Part shown: one piece after another, positions 57,203-64,000 of the stretch | Position numbering within the stretch: the first letter of the stretch is position 1 | Layout of the letters: each line of letters opens with the position of its first letter | Assembly: GCF_000696095.1 (NCBI RefSeq) | Contig: NZ_BAYX01000007.1 | Span: 310,001-374,000, forward strand | Source: Rhizobium rhizogenes NBRC 13257 | GTDB lineage: Bacteria > Pseudomonadota > Alphaproteobacteria > Rhizobiales > Rhizobiaceae | Direction of reading: 5' to 3' | Length of the DNA stretch: 64,000 bases | Program-made: the position numbers and the translations under genes | Notes under the pieces: generated by a model | Told to the model about the DNA's origin: nothing | What the model saw: only the letters and a program-made list of their open reading frames with translations | Databases searched by the model: none

Positions 57203-58831
57203 ATGATTAAAACCGTTACCACCACCCCCTTTGCCGATCAGAAGCCTGGTACGTCAGGCCTTCGGAAGAAGGTTCCGGTATTCCAGCAACCGAACTACGC
57301 CGAGAACTTCATCCAGTCGATCTTCGATTCGCTCGAAGGCTATCACGGCAAGTGCCTGGTCATCGGCGGCGATGGCCGATACTACAATCGCGAAGTCATC
57401 CAGAAGGCCATCAAGATGGCCGCTGCCAACGGCTTCGGCAAGGTCATGGTCGGTAAGGGCGGCATCCTCTCGACGCCCGCGGCCTCACATATCATCCGCA
57501 AATACAAGGCGTTCGGCGGCATCATATTGTCGGCCAGCCACAATCCCGGCGGCCCGACCGAAGACTTCGGCATCAAGTACAACATCAGCAATGGCGGCCC
57601 AGCGCCGGAAAAGATCACCGACGCGATCTACGAGCGCTCCAAGGTCATCGATAGCTACAAGATCGCCGATTTCCCCGACATCAATCTCGATCGCATCGCA
57701 CGTGAGGATGTCGGCGGCATGATCGTCTCGGTCATCGATCCGGTCGAGGACTATGCAGCCCTTATGGAAGAGCTGTTCGATTTCGGCGCCATCCGCAACC
57801 TCATCAGCCTCGGCTTCCGCCTCAACTTCGACGCGATGAGTGCTGTAACCGGCCCCTATGCCAAGGAAATCTTCGAAATCCGTCTCGGGGCGCCGGATGG
57901 CTCGGTACGCAATTTCCTGCCGCTGCCCGATTTCGGCGGCCATCACCCCGACCCGAACCTCGTCCATTGCAAAGAGCTCTATGACGAGATGATGGGAGAC
58001 GATGCGCCCGATTTCGGCGCGGCATCGGACGGCGACGGCGACCGCAACCTGATCATCGGCAAGGGCATCTACGTCACGCCCTCGGACAGCCTGGCGATCC
58101 TTGCCGCCAACGCCAATCTTGCGCCTGGTTATTCGAGCGGGCTTACCGGCATCGCCCGTTCCATGCCGACCAGCGGCGCCGCCGACCGTGTCGCTGAAAA
58201 GCGCGGCATCGGCATGTATGAAACCCCGACCGGCTGGAAATTCTTCGGCAACCTGCTCGACGCCGGCATGGCGACGATCTGTGGCGAGGAAAGCTCCGGC
58301 ACCGGCTCGAACCATGTCCGTGAAAAGGACGGCCTCTGGGCCGTGCTGCTCTGGCTCAACATCCTCGCAGTGCGCGGCGAAAGTGTCATCGACATCGTCA
58401 CCCAGCATTGGGCGACCTATGGCCGCAACTATTATTCGCGCCACGACTACGAAGGCGTCGACACCGATGCCGCCAACGGCCTGATCGACGCGCTGCGCGA
58501 GAAGTTGCCGACGCTGCCCGGCACGAAATACGGCGATCTCACCGTTTCCGCCGCCGACGACTTCGCCTACCACGATCCGGTCGACAAGTCCGTCAGCCAG
58601 CATCAGGGCATCCGCATCCTGTTCGAGGGCGGCTCCCGCGTCGTCTTCCGCCTGTCCGGCACCGGCACGACGGGCGCGACCCTGCGCGTCTATATCGAGC
58701 GCTACGAGCCCGATTCGACCCGCCACAACATCGAGACGCAGGAAGCCCTGGCCGACCTGATCGACGCCGCCCAGGCGATCGCCGACATCAAGGGCCGCAC
58801 CGGCCGTGACGCGCCGACGGTCATTACCTAA
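57203..58831 (+). CDS. pgm: Phosphoglucomutase (alpha-D-glucose)
   Basis: A 542-residue mutase that links glucose 6-phosphate and glucose 1-phosphate, feeding both glycogen and nucleotide-sugar pathways. The active-site serine is in GGIILSASHNPGGPTEDFG, the metal loop is DGDGDRNLI and the sugar-binding loop ICGEESSGTGSNHVREKDGL. The C-terminal phosphate-binding loop is FRLSGTGTTGATLRVYIE. The start at 57203 lies four bases after the glgA stop; an in-frame start at 57179 overlaps glgA. Last gene of the tightly coupled set. Confidence 0.97.
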   Translation: MIKTVTTTPFADQKPGTSGLRKKVPVFQQPNYAENFIQSIFDSLEGYHGKCLVIGGDGRYYNREVIQKAIKMAAANGFGKVMVGKGGILSTPAASHIIRKYKAFGGIILSASHNPGGPTEDFGIKYNISNGGPAPEKITDAIYERSKVIDSYKIADFPDINLDRIAREDVGGMIVSVIDPVEDYAALMEELFDFGAIRNLISLGFRLNFDAMSAVTGPYAKEIFEIRLGAPDGSVRNFLPLPDFGGHHPDPNLVHCKELYDEMMGDDAPDFGAASDGDGDRNLIIGKGIYVTPSDSLAILAANANLAPGYSSGLTGIARSMPTSGAADRVAEKRGIGMYETPTGWKFFGNLLDAGMATICGEESSGTGSNHVREKDGLWAVLLWLNILAVRGESVIDIVTQHWATYGRNYYSRHDYEGVDTDAANGLIDALREKLPTLPGTKYGDLTVSAADDFAYHDPVDKSVSQHQGIRILFEGGSRVVFRLSGTGTTGATLRVYIERYEPDSTRHNIETQEALADLIDAAQAIADIKGRTGRDAPTVIT

Positions 58832-58836
58832 CAACA

Positions 58837-59020
58837 AAACACCTTCTCCCCGCAAATGCGGGGAGAAGGTGGCCAGACGCTGCTGAACGAAGTGAGGCGG
58901 CGACTGGTCGGATGAGAGGCTTTCTCAAAATTCGCCACGACGGCAGAGTTTGCCGAAGGCTCCGCCCCTCACCCTAGCCCTCTCCCCGCCCTTCGATAAA
59001 TTCAGGAGAGGGGGAAGGGA
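58837..59020. repeat. Intergenic inverted repeats between pgm and glgX
   Basis: Begins with CCTTCTCCCCGC and its complement (about 58841-58870), then a less structured stretch and a second CTCTCCCCGC with CAGGAGAGGGG (about 58979-59014). Such elements often fill rhizobial intergenic regions and may end the glgP-pgm transcript. Confidence 0.7.
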
Positions 59021-59053
59021 ACGATCTCAAGCCATCCGGAGAGCCCGCGAGAC

Positions 59054-61027
59054 ATGTCAGAGCCCGCCACCCGCTCCCTTGGCGCCACCCTCACCGACGA
59101 CGGCGTGGAATTCGCGGTCTGGTCCAAACATGCCGACAGGATCGAGCTCTGCCTGTTCGATGCCGAAGGCAAAAAGGAGATTGCGCGCCTGCCTCTGGCG
59201 CGTGAAGGCGAAGAGCATCGCCTGTTTGTGGAGGGCATCAAGGCCGGCGCGCGCTACGGCTTTCGCGCCCATGGCACCTATGATCCCGACCGGGGGCTGT
59301 GGTTCGATCCTTCCAAGCTGCTGGTCGATCCCTATGCCAAGGAGCTCGATCGGTCGTTTCACTACGATCCGCGTCTCGGCACATTCGGCGAGGATACGCA
59401 GGATCTCATGCCGAAGGCTATCGTCTCGCGCGATGTCGCGGTCAAGCCGGCCAAACCACTGTTTCAGCCGGGCGACCTGATCTACGAAATAGCCGTCAAG
59501 CCTTTCACCATGCTGCATCCGGACGTACCGGCGGAAAAGCGCGGCACGCTGGCTGCTCTCGCCCATCCCGCCGTCATCGCCCATTTGAAGCGCCTGCATG
59601 TCGACGCGGTCGAACTGATGCCGATCACCGCATGGATCGACGAACGGCATCTGCCGCCACTTGGCCTCACCAATGGCTGGGGCTACAATCCCGTCGCCTT
59701 CATGGCGCTCGACCCGCGTCTCGTGCCCGGCGGCGTGACGGAGCTGCGCGAGACGGTCGCCGCCCTTCATGCCGAGGGCATCGCCGTCATCCTCGATCTC
59801 GTTTTCAACCACACCGGTGAGAGCGACCGCTTGGGACCGACGCTGTCATTGCGCGGCCTCGACAACCCCACCTATTTCCGCCATCAGCCGGATCAGCCGG
59901 GCACGCTGGTCAACGACACCGGCACCGGCAATACCGTTGCCTGCGACCAGTCGGCAACGCGCCGGCTCATCATCGACAGCCTGCGCCATTTCGTGCTTCA
60001 CGCCGGCATCGACGGCTTTCGCTTCGATCTCGCCACTGTCCTCGGCCGCACCTCCAAGGGCTTCGACCCCGAAAGCCTGACCCTGCGCTCCCTGTTTGCC
60101 GACGAGGTGCTTCAGGATCGCATCATGATCGCCGAGCCCTGGGATATCGGCCCCGGCGGCTACCAGCTCGGCAATTTTCCGGCCCCTTTCCTCGAATGGA
60201 ACGACCGCGCCCGCGACGATCTGCGCTGCTTCTGGCGCGGTGACGGCGGCAAGATCGGCGACATCGCCACCATCCTTGCCGGTTCGTCCTCCGTCTTCGG
60301 CCGCGACGGCCGAACCCAGACGCGCAGCGTCAACTTCCTCGCCGCCCATGACGGTTTCACGCTGATGGACATCGTCTCCTACGAGCGCAAACACAATGAG
60401 GCGAACGGCGAGAACAACCGCGACGGCCACAACGAGAACCTCTCCTGGAACAATGGCGTCGAGGGCAAGACAGACGATACGGCCATTCTCAGCAAGCGCC
60501 GCACCGACATCGAGGCCATGCTCTCGATGCTCTTTGCCACGCGCGGCACGATCATGCTGACGGCTGGCGACGAAGGCGGCCGCACGCAGCGCGGCAACAA
60601 CAATGCCTATTGCCAGGACAACGACATCACCTGGATGGACTGGGCAGCACTAGACGAAGAACTGATCGGCCACACTGCATGGCTCACCAGCCTCCGCCGC
60701 CGCTTCTCGGCCTTCAGCGACATGGAGTTTTTTAACGGCAAGGGTGACGTGTTCTGGTTTTCTGCCGAGGGCACCGCGATGACGGTGTCTGATTGGGAGC
60801 GGCCGGATGCCGGCTTGCTCGGCATGGCAATCGAGACCGAGGATCGCGACAGCAGCAGGAAGACGCGTCTCGCAGTGCTGCTCAACCGGGGATACGAGGA
60901 GCAACGCTTCAAGCTGCCAGCGTCGGGTGAAGGTGGCTGGTCGCTACTAACCCCGCAGGGGCCGACGGCAGTTCAGAACCAAATCACGGCGCCGGCGCGC
61001 TCCGTCAGCTTCCTCATCGAAAACTGA
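59054..61027 (+). CDS. glgX: Glycogen debranching enzyme
   Basis: A 657-residue GH13 isoamylase-type enzyme that cuts alpha-1,6 branches left by phosphorylase. The N-terminal CBM48 (LGATLTDDGVEFAVWSKHAD) precedes the barrel: VDAVELMPITAWIDERHLPP, AVILDLVFNHTGESDRLGPT, GIDGFRFDLATVLGRT with the nucleophile Asp, RIMIAEPWDIGPGGYQLG with the acid Glu, and NFLAAHDGFTLMDIVSYE. It is separated from pgm by 222 bases filled with repeats, so it probably has a separate promoter. Length is normal. Confidence 0.96.
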   Translation: MSEPATRSLGATLTDDGVEFAVWSKHADRIELCLFDAEGKKEIARLPLAREGEEHRLFVEGIKAGARYGFRAHGTYDPDRGLWFDPSKLLVDPYAKELDRSFHYDPRLGTFGEDTQDLMPKAIVSRDVAVKPAKPLFQPGDLIYEIAVKPFTMLHPDVPAEKRGTLAALAHPAVIAHLKRLHVDAVELMPITAWIDERHLPPLGLTNGWGYNPVAFMALDPRLVPGGVTELRETVAALHAEGIAVILDLVFNHTGESDRLGPTLSLRGLDNPTYFRHQPDQPGTLVNDTGTGNTVACDQSATRRLIIDSLRHFVLHAGIDGFRFDLATVLGRTSKGFDPESLTLRSLFADEVLQDRIMIAEPWDIGPGGYQLGNFPAPFLEWNDRARDDLRCFWRGDGGKIGDIATILAGSSSVFGRDGRTQTRSVNFLAAHDGFTLMDIVSYERKHNEANGENNRDGHNENLSWNNGVEGKTDDTAILSKRRTDIEAMLSMLFATRGTIMLTAGDEGGRTQRGNNNAYCQDNDITWMDWAALDEELIGHTAWLTSLRRRFSAFSDMEFFNGKGDVFWFSAEGTAMTVSDWERPDAGLLGMAIETEDRDSSRKTRLAVLLNRGYEEQRFKLPASGEGGWSLLTPQGPTAVQNQITAPARSVSFLIEN

Positions 61028-61095
61028 TTTCCTTGCACTTTCCGGCCTTCTTCGCCAGAAAGAGCGAAGAAGCAGCAAAGACGGATGAGGACCCT

Positions 61096-61584
61096 ATGCC
61101 CGGCGATATTTCGCTTGTTGAGATCATGAAGCGTGTTGGAACCGAACTCGGCGTCTCCGACTGGATCACGGTCGACCAGACAATGATCGACACCTTTGCC
61201 GACGCGACGCACGACCATCAGTTCATCCATGTCGATCCCGAGCGCGCCAAGGCGGAAACGCCCTATGGCGGCACGATCGCCCACGGCTTCCTGACGCTGT
61301 CGCTGCTCTCGGCCATGAACTATAGCGCCCTGCCCAAGATCCGCGAGGAGGTCATGGGCATCAACTACGGCTTCGAAAAGATCCGCTTCATGTCGCCGGT
61401 CAAATGCGGCGCCCGCGTGCGCGGCCGTTTCGTGCTTGCCGAAACGCGGCTGCGCGGCGCCAACATGCTGATGCTGACCTATGAGGTCAGTGTCGAGATC
61501 GAGAACGAGCGCAAACCTGCGCTCACCGCGACCTGGACGACCCTCTCACAATTCGATCCGAAGGATCGGCCGGAAGCGGGCTAA
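61096..61584 (+). CDS. MaoC-family (R)-specific enoyl-CoA hydratase
   Basis: A 162-residue single hot-dog domain of the MaoC family, with the hydratase motif DATHDHQFIHVDPERAKAETPYGGTIAHGFLTLSL: Asp and His of the AxDxxxxH type (DHQFIHVD) make the catalytic pair. It hydrates trans-enoyl-CoA, and related proteins feed polyhydroxyalkanoate or beta-oxidation. The start at 61096 is chosen for GAGGACCCT before the ATG, and the long frame from 61033 lies directly behind glgX. Its stop TAA overlaps the stop of convergent soxG. Confidence 0.93.
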   Translation: MPGDISLVEIMKRVGTELGVSDWITVDQTMIDTFADATHDHQFIHVDPERAKAETPYGGTIAHGFLTLSLLSAMNYSALPKIREEVMGINYGFEKIRFMSPVKCGARVRGRFVLAETRLRGANMLMLTYEVSVEIENERKPALTATWTTLSQFDPKDRPEAG

Positions 61585-62129
61585 AGCCCGGCATCCTCCG
61601 CAGCTTCGCCAAGCAGGCCGAAGGCGTAATCGGAAAAGGACCGCCAGACTTCGACGCGGAACGTCTCTTCGTCAAGCCGCAGCAACACGACTTCCACCTT
61701 GCCGAACAGCGTGCGCGAGCAGGCGCCGACGGGGAAAGCTGCGATCGACAGATCCTGCGGGCAACCGCCGGCAAGCGTTGCTTCCGCGCCGGGGCCGGAG
61801 ACGATGATTGCGGTGTTGCGATGGGAGACATCGGTTGCCGAATGCAGCATGCCTGCGGACGCCGCGAGAGCGACAAGTTCGGTGCCGCTCTCATCGATCA
61901 CAAGCCATTCGTCCGGGCCGAGCCAGAGGGCGTAACGCCCATGGCCGTGAGCCGACGTCTTCGGCTTGCGCGGGAGTTTCAGCCCGAGCACCTTGGAAAG
62001 ACCGGCAATCGAATCATCAGGCGCGCGCAGCGCAATGCGGCTGGCGGGAACAGCCGGAGTCAGGCGAACGGTGCCGGAGCCGCCGTGGCGACCGGCGAGC
62101 GGCAGTTTACGGGTTGCGAGATCAACCAT
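61581..62129 (-). CDS. soxG: Sarcosine oxidase gamma subunit
   Basis: A 182-residue subunit of the heterotetrameric sarcosine oxidase, which oxidises N-methylglycine to glycine and passes the methyl carbon to tetrahydrofolate. The N-terminus VDLATRKLPLAGRHGGSGTV and the mid-region WLGPDEWLVIDE, then SHRNTAIIVSGPGAEATLAG and CPQDLSIAAFPVGACSRTLF, match the SoxG family. The ATG at 62129 has GGAGG eight bases upstream. It overlaps the end of soxA by eight bases, so translation is coupled. Its TAG shares bases with the TAA of the convergent MaoC gene. Confidence 0.95.
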   Translation of the reverse strand: MVDLATRKLPLAGRHGGSGTVRLTPAVPASRIALRAPDDSIAGLSKVLGLKLPRKPKTSAHGHGRYALWLGPDEWLVIDESGTELVALAASAGMLHSATDVSHRNTAIIVSGPGAEATLAGGCPQDLSIAAFPVGACSRTLFGKVEVVLLRLDEETFRVEVWRSFSDYAFGLLGEAAEDAGL

Positions 62130-64000
62130 TGATCCGGCCTCCTTCCTTGTCAAAGAACACCAGATCCGTCACCTCGACGGCGATCGTCTTGTCGGGCATC
62201 GGCACGTAAAGCGTCTTGCCCATGCGCTCGCGGCCGCCGGCAACCAGCGCGAAGGCAATCGAGCGGCCGAGGTTTTCCGACCAATAGGCGGAGGTGACAT
62301 GACCGAGCATGGTCATCGGCTTCTGCTCGTTCGGATCGGCAACGATCTGCGCGCCTTCCTCCAGCACCACCTTCGGATCGCGGGTGACGAGGCCGACCAA
62401 CTGCTTGCGGCCTTCCTTCACCAGATCCGGCCGCTTCAGGCCGCGAATGCCGACGAAATCCGTCTTCTTCTTGGAGACAGCCCAGGAAAGCCCTGCGTCA
62501 TCAGGCGTCACCGTGCCGTCCGTATCCTGGCCGACAATGATGTAGCCCTTTTCAGCGCGAAGAACGTGCATGGTCTCGGTGCCATAGGCGCAGGCGCCTA
62601 GCGGCTCGGCCCGTGCCCATACGGCTTCCAGAACCGACTGGCCGTAATCGGCCGGCACATTGATTTCGTAGCCGACTTCACCGGTAAACGAGACGCGGAA
62701 CAGCCGGGCCGGCACGCCGCAGACCTTGCATTCGGCAACGCTCATATGCGGGAAGGCCTCATTGGAAAGATCCTGCCCCTCGACCAGCGGCTCGATGATC
62801 TCGCGCGCCTTCGGCCCCTGCACGGCGATGACAGCCCATTGCTCGGTGGTAGACGTCAGCCACACTTTCAGATGCGGGAATTCGGTCTGAAGATAGTCTT
62901 CCATATGATGCAGTACGCGCGGCGCTCCGCCGGTCGTGGTCGTCACATGGAAGCGGTCTTCGGCCAGGCGCCCGACGACACCGTCGTCATAAACGAAGCC
63001 ATCCTCGCGTGTCATGATGCCATAGCGGCAACGGCCGGGCTTCAGCGTATCCCAGGCATTGGTATAGAGCAGATTCAAGAACTGAGCCGCATCCGGCCCG
63101 ACCACCTCGATCTTGCCGAGCGTGGAAGCATCGAACACGCCGGCCACTTCGCGCGCCGTGCGGCACTCGCGATCGACAGCCTGATGCATGGTCTCGCCGG
63201 CGCGTGGATAGAACCATGCGCGCTTCCAGTTGCCGACATCCTCGAAGATCGCGCCATGCGCCTCTTCCCAGGCATGCAGCGGCGTCTTTCGCGCGGGGTC
63301 GAAGAAGGCTCCGCGCGAATGGCTGATCAGCGTACCGTAAGTAACCGGCGTATAGGGCGCGCGGAAGGTGGTGAGACCGACCTGCGGAATGTCCTTGCCA
63401 AGCATTTCGGCGGCAATCGCCAGACCGTGCATGTTGGAAAGCTTGCCCTGGTCGGAGGCCATGCCGTTGGTGGTGAAGCGCTTGATGTGCTCGATCGAAT
63501 GCATACCCTCGCGCACGGCAAGGCGGATATCCTTGGCGCAGACATCGTGCTGGAAGTCGACGAAAGCCTTGGCATTGGTGTCCGGCCCCGCCCCTTCGGC
63601 AGCGCCGATCATGCCGCCGGTCCATTCGAAGGACTGTTCGGCCTGGATCGATATCTTGCCCTCGCCCTCGGCTCCGGTAGCCTTCGCCATCAGCTCGCCG
63701 GCGGCAAGTGATTCTTCGATTGCAGCCTGCAAGCCATCGGTGCCGTTGCAAGCGCCGACAGAGAGACAATCCTGAACATAGGTGCCCGGCAGGAAACGCT
63801 GCTTCTCGGCATCGAACTTCAGCTTGCCGCGCGACTGCGAGAACAGATGCACGGAAGGCGTCCAGCCGGAGGAGACGAGCAACGCATCGATGGCGATCTT
63901 GCGCGAGCCAGAGCCGCCATTGCGCGCCACCGTCATCGAGGAGACACGCAACTTGCCGGCGGTGTCGATGACGGCATAGTCGCTCAACACTTCGATGCCG
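62122..64000 (-). CDS. soxA: Sarcosine oxidase alpha subunit (5' part outside window)
   Basis: The last 625 residues of a protein normally about 1000 long; translation continues in frame past base 64000, so the true start is off the window. The visible part holds the end of the NAD/FAD domain (DALLVSSGWTPSVHLFSQSR, GACNGTDGLQAAIEESLAAG) and the C-terminal aminomethyltransferase-like (GCV_T) domain: DASTLGKIEVVGPDAAQFL, VSFTGEVGYEINVPADYGQS and WAVSKKKTDFVGIRGL, where methylene-tetrahydrofolate is made. The soxG start sits inside its last codons. The usual soxB and soxD lie beyond the window. Confidence 0.96.
   Translation of the reverse strand, partial: GIEVLSDYAVIDTAGKLRVSSMTVARNGGSGSRKIAIDALLVSSGWTPSVHLFSQSRGKLKFDAEKQRFLPGTYVQDCLSVGACNGTDGLQAAIEESLAAGELMAKATGAEGEGKISIQAEQSFEWTGGMIGAAEGAGPDTNAKAFVDFQHDVCAKDIRLAVREGMHSIEHIKRFTTNGMASDQGKLSNMHGLAIAAEMLGKDIPQVGLTTFRAPYTPVTYGTLISHSRGAFFDPARKTPLHAWEEAHGAIFEDVGNWKRAWFYPRAGETMHQAVDRECRTAREVAGVFDASTLGKIEVVGPDAAQFLNLLYTNAWDTLKPGRCRYGIMTREDGFVYDDGVVGRLAEDRFHVTTTTGGAPRVLHHMEDYLQTEFPHLKVWLTSTTEQWAVIAVQGPKAREIIEPLVEGQDLSNEAFPHMSVAECKVCGVPARLFRVSFTGEVGYEINVPADYGQSVLEAVWARAEPLGACAYGTETMHVLRAEKGYIIVGQDTDGTVTPDDAGLSWAVSKKKTDFVGIRGLKRPDLVKEGRKQLVGLVTRDPKVVLEEGAQIVADPNEQKPMTMLGHVTSAYWSENLGRSIAFALVAGGRERMGKTLYVPMPDKTIAVEVTDLVFFDKEGGRING

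Overview
The window reads as chromosomal sequence of a Rhizobium-group alphaproteobacterium (Rhizobiales). Codon use is GC-rich. Gene content typical of the group includes an NAD-dependent homospermidine synthase, an Omp10-like lipoprotein, a CpdR single-domain response regulator, multimeric sarcosine oxidase genes, a MloK1-type potassium channel and rhizobial palindromic repeats. No phage, IS element, CRISPR array or rRNA operon was seen. Species cannot be fixed from the sequence alone.

Layout. 0-7 kb: end of a YciI-like gene, a DUF3445 haem protein, homospermidine synthase, an Omp10-like lipoprotein, a periplasmic 5'-nucleotidase carrying a LysM domain, and ferrochelatase. 7-17 kb: envelope genes. 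These are a trypsin-fold protein without its catalytic triad, an SPFH/NfeD pair, the arabinose-5-phosphate isomerase KdsD, an outer-membrane barrel protein, GalU, an MltB-type lytic transglycosylase and a DUF459 SGNH-like protein. They are followed by an unusual stand-alone glycyl-tRNA-synthetase-like protein behind a strong promoter and a possible leader ORF. 17-24 kb: glutamate synthase (gltD, gltB). 24-29 kb: threonine aldolase, a 43-residue membrane peptide, a LysR/transporter divergent pair, a small heat-shock protein with a possible ROSE thermometer, a probable sRNA, and a DUF2000/Lrp divergent pair.

29.4-32.3 kb looks like an accessory insertion of nucleotidyltransferase, GNAT and a MloK1 channel. 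The channel sits between a broken 5' copy and the intact copy of a lysophospholipase-like gene. 32-36 kb: this lipase, HisN-type phosphatase, an sRNA resembling the alpha-r8/MmgR family, N-formylglutamate amidohydrolase, cpdR and tRNA-Val(GAC). 36-41 kb: small unknown genes, a DUF475/TerC-like membrane protein and a mannose-1-phosphate guanylyltransferase.

41-48 kb holds a three-gene operon: transglutaminase-DUF2126, circularly permuted ATP-grasp plus alpha-E, and transglutaminase. It is a predicted peptide-ligation/cleavage system of poorly known function. A lone TadG-like von Willebrand protein follows. 49.8-61 kb is the glycogen cluster glgP-glgB-glgC-glgA-pgm with glgX behind a repeat-filled gap. 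Together these genes make ADP-glucose, polymerise and branch glycogen, then phosphorolyse and debranch it back to glucose phosphates. The window ends with a MaoC dehydratase and the 3' part of a sarcosine oxidase operon (soxA, soxG).
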